A DNA stretch of 64,000 bases from Pararge aegeria (Eukaryota; Arthropoda; Insecta; Lepidoptera; Nymphalidae). The position numbers and the translations under genes were made by a program. Of the stretch, positions 23,401 through 31,200 are shown piece after piece; position 1 is the stretch's first letter; each line of letters begins with the position of its first letter. The stretch is taken from positions 992,001 through 1,056,000 of the forward strand of contig NC_053191.1 of NCBI RefSeq assembly GCF_905163445.1, given 5' to 3'. Below the pieces are notes generated by a model. That model had not been told where the DNA came from and did not search any database. It saw only the letters and a list, made by a program, of their open reading frames with translations.

Positions 23401-25266
23401 TGTGCCCAGTGTGCTTCAACCCTAATGACGTAACGTACTATCGTTACATACGTTTAGACTGTCCATAAATCATTATGGTATAACACTACGTTATTACACC
23501 GACCACAAATTACTGACATGACTCCCAAAACCACATAATTAATAGCAGTCCAATTAGGAATATTGAGCGGCAATGTTAGTTGATTGAGCAATATTCATTG
23601 ATTTAGTACTATTGGTTCTGGAACTGTGTGTAGGGATACTCCGAGCATCGCTCCCTCAATCTTCCGCTGAGTAACTCGGAGCTTTTTTATGAGACCCATA
23701 GTAAGCGACCACGTTTGACAGCCGTAAGTCTGGCAACACGCACTATTCGAAGACTTTGGTCTGAACGCACTTAAGGTTTTTGGACAGAGAGATGTTACGC
23801 TGCCCATCCGAGCTGGATCCGAGCAGGATTATACTCGGAGCATCTCTACATAATGAATTGGTGGTTAGGACTTCGGTTTCACTTTCAGGGGACCGCGTTT
23901 TATCCGAGTTTCGGAGTTATGTGCGTTTAAGCAATTTAATATAACATGCTTCAACGTTAAAGGAAATATCTTGAGAAAACCTTAACGCCTCAGAGTTCTC
24001 CATAAGGTTTTCGAAAACGTGTGAAGTCCACAAATGCGCACTTGGTCAGCGTGATGGACTTGTTCCTTGCCCAGTAGTGACCGGTAATGGCGGTGAACAG
24101 TGTGTAACCAATAACAGCTTTGAAGTGTTGCACGTTTTTACAACGTCTTACGCTAAGTTGGAATTTTCCCAAAAACACTTCTTCAGGACAAAGATTTTCC
24201 GAAGGCCTTGGTCTGAATTCCTGTGTTCGTTCAATACCAGTATGAAGTTTGCACCAATTTTGTCTGGTCGCACGGGAACCGATTGGCATAACGTGGGTTT
24301 AATATACCTGCCATACGTCTAACAGGCCCGGTACCATCTTAGACTGGATCATTTTACCAGCTGTCATTTATGTTAGGGGATAACTTCAGTGGAATAAAAA
24401 AAAAATCAAGGGCTACTAATAGTGTTTTTTTTTCTTACTGTATGGTATTATAAAAATAAGCTCATTTGCTCCGCTAAAAGAAGGTGAGTATATTTATATT
24501 ATTTCTATCTTTATACTCCACATCAAACAGATATTCCGCGATATAATCTCTGCGCACGTTTCGCTCCGGACACCGGACCATCCTTAGGAGTTGTTGACTC
24601 TGACTAAATAACATCATACAGATTCTCCTACTTTTCGCGGAGTATTGGAAATTAAGCTTAATTTTCATAAGATATTATGGAATTCCAAAAATTTGCTTCT
24701 ATCCAATCCGTCGAGGTATTACAGATACTTCCGTTTTACGGAATTGAAATTTACAAGAAATTTTAAAGCCTTCTTTAAAAACTTCTAATATGCCTGTTAA
24801 AAAGTGATATGTGAAAAATACAAATAGAAGTCGATGGATTTCTGAAATATTCATCATTTTATTCGTTGCTTACATGTCTTGAAAATTCACTATTCGTGTT
24901 AAATAACTGCGTGGGCAGCGCGGAACTGTGTCGAAAAGGAGTCCTTATTAATAATATATCTCCCGGAATTAGAACAAGCGGGTGGAAAGTCTTTGTGGTG
25001 CAGCGAAGCGTGCTCCGATACTCGCCAAATTTCTCCCTTGGGAGTCAGGACAAAGACTATTGTTGTGTTACCTGAATGTACTGGAAAGTGTTATGTTTTA
25101 CAGATTAATGTATGTGTTTTGTACCTAACAGGTAACAAAACTGAAATGCTTGTTAATATTATAAATGCGAAAGTGTGTTTGTTTATTTGTTTGTTCGCCT
25201 TCCTTCACGTCCTAACTTAACTCAAGATTGCCTGTCCGTGCGTCCTGCTAACATCTTGATTTTTAG

Positions 25267-25298
<32 letters not shown>

Positions 25299-28200
25299 AG
25301 TTGGAAGGAGGAACGGAGAGTAACGTAGGATACCTTTTATCTCAGGAATACAACCGATTTTTATTCCACGGGATTTGTGAAAACCGTCATACACGCGGAC
25401 AGAGACAGAGGGCAACAGCTAGTTATCATCATCATCATTATCGATCCCTAACAGGCCCACTACGGGGCACGGGTCTCCGCTCCGAATGAGTAGTCTACCA
25501 CGCTGGGCAAATACGGATTGGTAGACTTCACACGCCGTTGAGAACATTACGGAGAACTCTCAGGCATGCAGGTTTTTTCACGATGTTTTCCTTCGCCGTT
25601 TAATATTTAAAGGCATATAACTCCAAGCTTTTTTATCGATTACGTAGTCCTTTATACTATAATTGGACTTTTCTATAAGCTTACGTTTAATACAAACTTT
25701 GAACTTTGCTGTGTTTACATGTCATTATTATTATTAATTTTTGTGAATTTCATGGTCACATGGTGGTTTCATGTTATAGATGTACATATAAGGGAATGTG
25801 TTAAATATTGTACAAGTTTATTTCTGTATATGGTAAATATGTATATTGTTATTGTCCTTAATATATAAATAAATAAATGAAAAGCCGAAGGCTTACCTAA
25901 TAGGCTAGCACCGCTTCATATATTTTAATAAAATCCATATAAATTAAGAAATTAATAGCAGCATGTCATCTTTCGTGCAGGTGTTAGATGATCCAGCTGA
26001 GGACCAGCTATACCTCGTATTCCAGCTGTTAGAAGGTGGACCTGTGATAGAAATACCCACCGAAAACCCCCTGAGTGAAGAAACATCAAGAAAGTACTTC
26101 AGAGATGTAGTCCTTGGCGTAGAATATTGTAAGTAAGAGCACCTTTTATATCTTAGTACAACTGCACATACAAAAAAGCAATATAATTACTTTTATTATT
26201 ACTTATCTATGTAATTGAGTATTTTTGTATTTATTATATAAATGTAGTGTGTGTGTTCGTGTCAGTTTATATTATTTTTTGTAACATACTTTATGCACCA
26301 TCTACTTTCCACTTTTTATCGGCTTCGCACACTCAGGTTGCCTTTAAAAGATCAATTTTAGTGATAAGGCCGTCTTTGCACCCTAGCTCTAAGTACTACT
26401 ACGGTTTTCCTTGTGTTTTTCCTATTGTGTGGTGTTGCAATAAAGTTTTTCTATTCTATTCTATTCTATCTCTTACCTTGTATACCACAATATTAATATA
26501 TAGGTAAAAAAATAAAATAAAAACAGAAACATGACGAATGAAGTAGAATACAAGAGGCGGCTTTATCGCTTTAAATCTCTGCCAGGCAACCTTAAAATTA
26601 GGAAAAAAAAGAAGAGGAGAATAGACTGCGTGTGGTACAAATTTATTTACAAATAATATTTTCTAGAAGCGCCTGCGGGTTCGTTTTCGATTGTTACAGT
26701 ATTTTTTTTAAATATTGCATAGAAGCAGGCGGTAATTTGCGGAATTCCATAATATATTTTGAAAACTAAGCTTAATTTGCTATACTCCGCGAAAAGTAAG
26801 AGAATCTGTATAGTGTTATTACAAATTCCTAAATCCTTATACTCCACACCAAATAAATAGATCTTCGGCAATGTACCCTCTACGCACGCTCCGACACTGC
26901 AAAATTTCATCACAAAATAGTTTTTTTTTCAGGGACAGTTAGGCTCCCAGTTTAGTTCAGTATATTTCTGAAACCCCTTATGGGTTCCACTTTGTTTGAC
27001 CGGGATATAAAGTATCCTATGACCTTTTCCAAGATGCAAGCTATCAAGCTGTGCAAAATTTAATTACAGTTTTTTTTTCTATCTCTAACATCATGAAATT
27101 CTCATACTTCGTTGATTTATTTTATTCATGTACCTAATCACACAAACTCACTAAATGGCGATTATGTAAAAATACTCATAAGCTTATACTCTCCATCAAG
27201 AAAAATCTAATCATTCTCGTAATTTAAAAAAATATATATTTCTTGTATTTCGTTGGTAATATCTCATTTTGACTGATACATAAATGCCTGGTTAGCGGAA
27301 TCCTTTAATCCGACTGCCACACAACTGACGAGTTTCATCCATTTCATATTCCCTACATTTCACTCGATCACGAATATTAATTCATCACCCATCATTATAA
27401 TCACCTTATTTCGCGATCACGCTCTCAGTGAATCGTGTTTTAATCATGTTCGCACGATTTAATCACGGCAATGATGACACCTTTTGTATCAGGTTTTATA
27501 TGAATGGGCTCTTTGTTAAAATTTATATTGTGCTGGAAACTATACGACCTCGTTTCTCCTTCACATTTATGTCAGCCTAGTGACCTTCAAACTTGAACCT
27601 TGAAGCTGGCGGACTAAGCACCCACGTATCGTTAGAGTAATCTAAAGATTTTAAGATCAGTAACAAAAAATATATAAAACGAAAGTAATAAGCTCCTACT
27701 TTTTCGATATTTCGTTTTCGTTTATCGTCAGTCTCCAATACGAGTGTTCTAGGCTTTATTTGTTTATTTATTAAGAGCACTAACAACATGCATATTACAC
27801 GTTTTTAAACATAGGACACGCATATGCACGTCAATGACAAGTGCACATAGCATTGACAAAGCGTCGTGTAAACTTAATTTAACAAAAAATGTAACTTACC
27901 GAAAAGTGTTCGGTGAGTTTTTTTTCTAAAAGCTATTCTAGCCCTACAAGTCTCCGCTCCATATACAAATTATATAAGAAGTTAATAAGTGTTTTGTATT
28001 TCCCAGTACACTTCCAACGTATCGCGCACCGGGATATTAAGCCAGCGAACTTGCTAATGGGAGAGGGCAGAGTGCAAGTGGCAGATCTCGGTGCATGCGG
28101 GGAACTCGCCGGAGCCGGAAGATTGTCCGGAGCGGTCGGCACTCCTGCCTTCAGGGCTCCTGAAGCTGTGGCGACTACTGACAAATACATAGGGGAAGTG

Positions 28201-31200
28201 AGTATTGTCACAAAGAACTTTATTACTAGGACGACATGAGTGTTCACGACAACTGTTCATCTGACACGGAGTAAACAATAATTTTGCCTGGTCATTTACT
28301 TCTTCCTTTTATATCTAGCGATATACTGGTTGAATCGGTAATAAATCAGTGGGCACGACTTCGACTTCACTTTGGAGGGGGTGAGTTCGAATCCCAGCTC
28401 GCAGAACTAACTTTAAAGTTATGTGCGTTTTAAGCAATAAAAATATCACTTGCATGCCTGAATGTTCTCCATTATGTCCTCAATAGTTTGTGGAGTCCAC
28501 CAATCTAGTGAACACTGGGCCAGCGTAGTGGACTACGGCCTTAACCCCTTCTCACTCTGGGAGAAGACCCGTGCCCTGCACATTATATTCAGGCCTCGTC
28601 ATCTATGTTACACGATTCAAACATTGTCTGGGAGGCACTGGGAGGCATTTTCTCCTGTGACTATACAGACCAATTCGTGAGCAATTTCGGCCACACTGAC
28701 GACCACTGACGCATTCGCGACGTCGATCCTTCGCCAGTAATGGGTTGACATGATGGTGATATACTGATTGAGCTTATTGTTCGTTGTACAGTATTATCAT
28801 GTTCATCCGCAAAGTTACGCCTGCCTTAGACTGCACCATGAGACATAGTGGAATTTAAAAAAGCCTTTATCCAATAAAAGTTTTTTCGATGCACAGGCTG
28901 CAGACATCTGGTCTCTGGGCGTGACCCTTTACGCGATGGTAACGGGCAGGGTGCCATGGATAGGTGCCACGTCCACCGACCTACAGAAGCGGATCCTCTC
29001 GGAGCCTCTCACGTTTCCCCCAAGGCCGCAGCTGTCGAGATCTCTCAAGAGGTTCCTGGCGCGGATGCTGGAGAAGGACCCTGTTGCCAGATTGACCATG
29101 AAAGAGATTAAGGTAATCAGATACACGCCATATTGATTGAATGAATGAATATATTTTTATTGTATACCACACAAAAAGTATGGTATCGTTTGCAATATGG
29201 CAGCCTTATCGCTACATTGCTATCTCTTCCAGGCGACCAATAGCGTATAAAACATATTGTATATAGCGCTTTTTTTATTAGGGTAAAGGAGCAGTGTTTA
29301 CCAAAATAAAAGAGAAGTCTGCATTGCTGTGTACACATTTCTCCTGTATGAGTAGTGATGGCGGTAACTACATTCGTAAACTTAAAACTAAAGCTATAAT
29401 GGTTCCAAACGTGCCCTGGTCTGAGCGGAAGACCAAAACAAATTTAGCCGGGTGTTCTTTTTGTTATTACCATCTGTTATTGTCATTTGAAAATATTTAA
29501 GAAACTATCTGGTTAGAGCAATAGTTCACACCCAGGCTTTTTTATTGTTGGCGTAATCCTATATACCTTAAAAGGACTGTTCTATAAGCTTTCGCGCAAT
29601 ACAAACTTTGATCTTTTTTAGAGACATCCCCAAAATATCAACCGGTTGATTATTTTATATAGTCTAGAGTATTGCACTGCAAGTTTATTTAGGCTTCAAA
29701 CGTTTAAATTATTGCAGTCCCATTTCCCCTTAAATTTAGATATATTTTTGTGAACTTACGAGTACATTAAATTTTCAAATATGTATTGGTTATAGACTGT
29801 CATTATTTTAACATCTTTAAATTCAGTCTCAATGACTCTCTCCGAACCATTTTATAAATCGCACGAACAGCCTTCTTCTGCAGCACAATATCAGCAGCAT
29901 TACCCCATAGTAAAATTCCATGTGCCATAATGCTGTGTCAAAGTAACTAAAATAGAGTAGCCTAGTTTCTATGACTGTTATGTGAGGTATCTTCTTTACT
30001 GCATGGGCAGCAGAACTAAGCCTGTTCGATAAATTATTTACGTAAGGGTCCCATTAAAGTTTACCATCTAACGTTATTCCTAGAAATAGTGTCGTATCCA
30101 ACAGATTCAATTCCTCCTTATTAAGTAGTATAGTGGTGTTCACATGTTTAACATTTGGTAATGTGATAATTTTACTGACTTTTTTATATCACATAGGTGA
30201 AACCGCGAGAAACAACTAGTAAGTAATAACCAAGTATTTGCAAATCTAGGCAAATAAAATTAATACGAGGCCATAGCCTTCGGAGCTCTGTGCAAACAGA
30301 TTGTCCGACGATAAATATTAAAGCAAACCGAGTCTGACCGGTGTATTTGATGAATAAATCCATAAATCCAGACAAGGGTTAAAATATTTAAAGGTTTTCA
30401 ACTTCAAAATTTACAGTAGGTACTGGGTTTGAATGAATATCGAATGGGTACAATAGTATCTGCATTATTCATATTTCTATCCCATGAAATGTGGCCAGTT
30501 AAAGTATGTTATATTGTACATACAAGTATGTATGTTATATAGTATAATCCTACTATTATAAATATATATGTTTATTTATATGCACCACCTACCTCTTTTC
30601 TTGAGCTGTGTTAACGCCTTAGGTTGCCTGGAAGAGATCGCTATGTAGCGATAAGGCCGCCAAATTGATGATAACACTTTTTGTTAAATTTTTATTTATA
30701 ATTTTACTATATGTTTATGTGGTGTACAATATAAATGTTATCATTCATTAATTCATTCATAAACGTGAAATTTTGTGAGTACGTACGTATGTTACTCTTT
30801 CACGCAAAAATTACTGAACGTTTTGAACTGAATGAAATATATACAATGGATCATACATAGGCTATTTTAACTTTGGAAAATCCATGGTTCCCGCTTGATT
30901 GCTAAGACACTTCAATTTAACGTCAAAGAGCTAAAACTGTAGTTTGTCATAATAAATCTCACTTCGATGTTACTTCTCTTCGCTCTCAAAGCAGACTGCG
31001 TCAGTCGTGTCGGGCACCCGCTTTTACCGCTTCGGAGGCCCAGAACCTCCTATACTCGGAAATCGTAAACTACGCCTACCAATGCATAAATTTAAAGAAT
31101 ATGTCAAAACACATTTATTACAGCGAGGTTACTATACAATTGACGAATTTCTTAATGACAAGGTTGCTTGGAAGCAAACGGCTCCGCTTTCATCTCTCGC

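Noticed and set aside
27933..28278. minus-strand open frames opposite the CaMKK catalytic exon
   Set aside because: They are antisense shadows of a coding exon confirmed by HRDIKPANLL and GTPAF.
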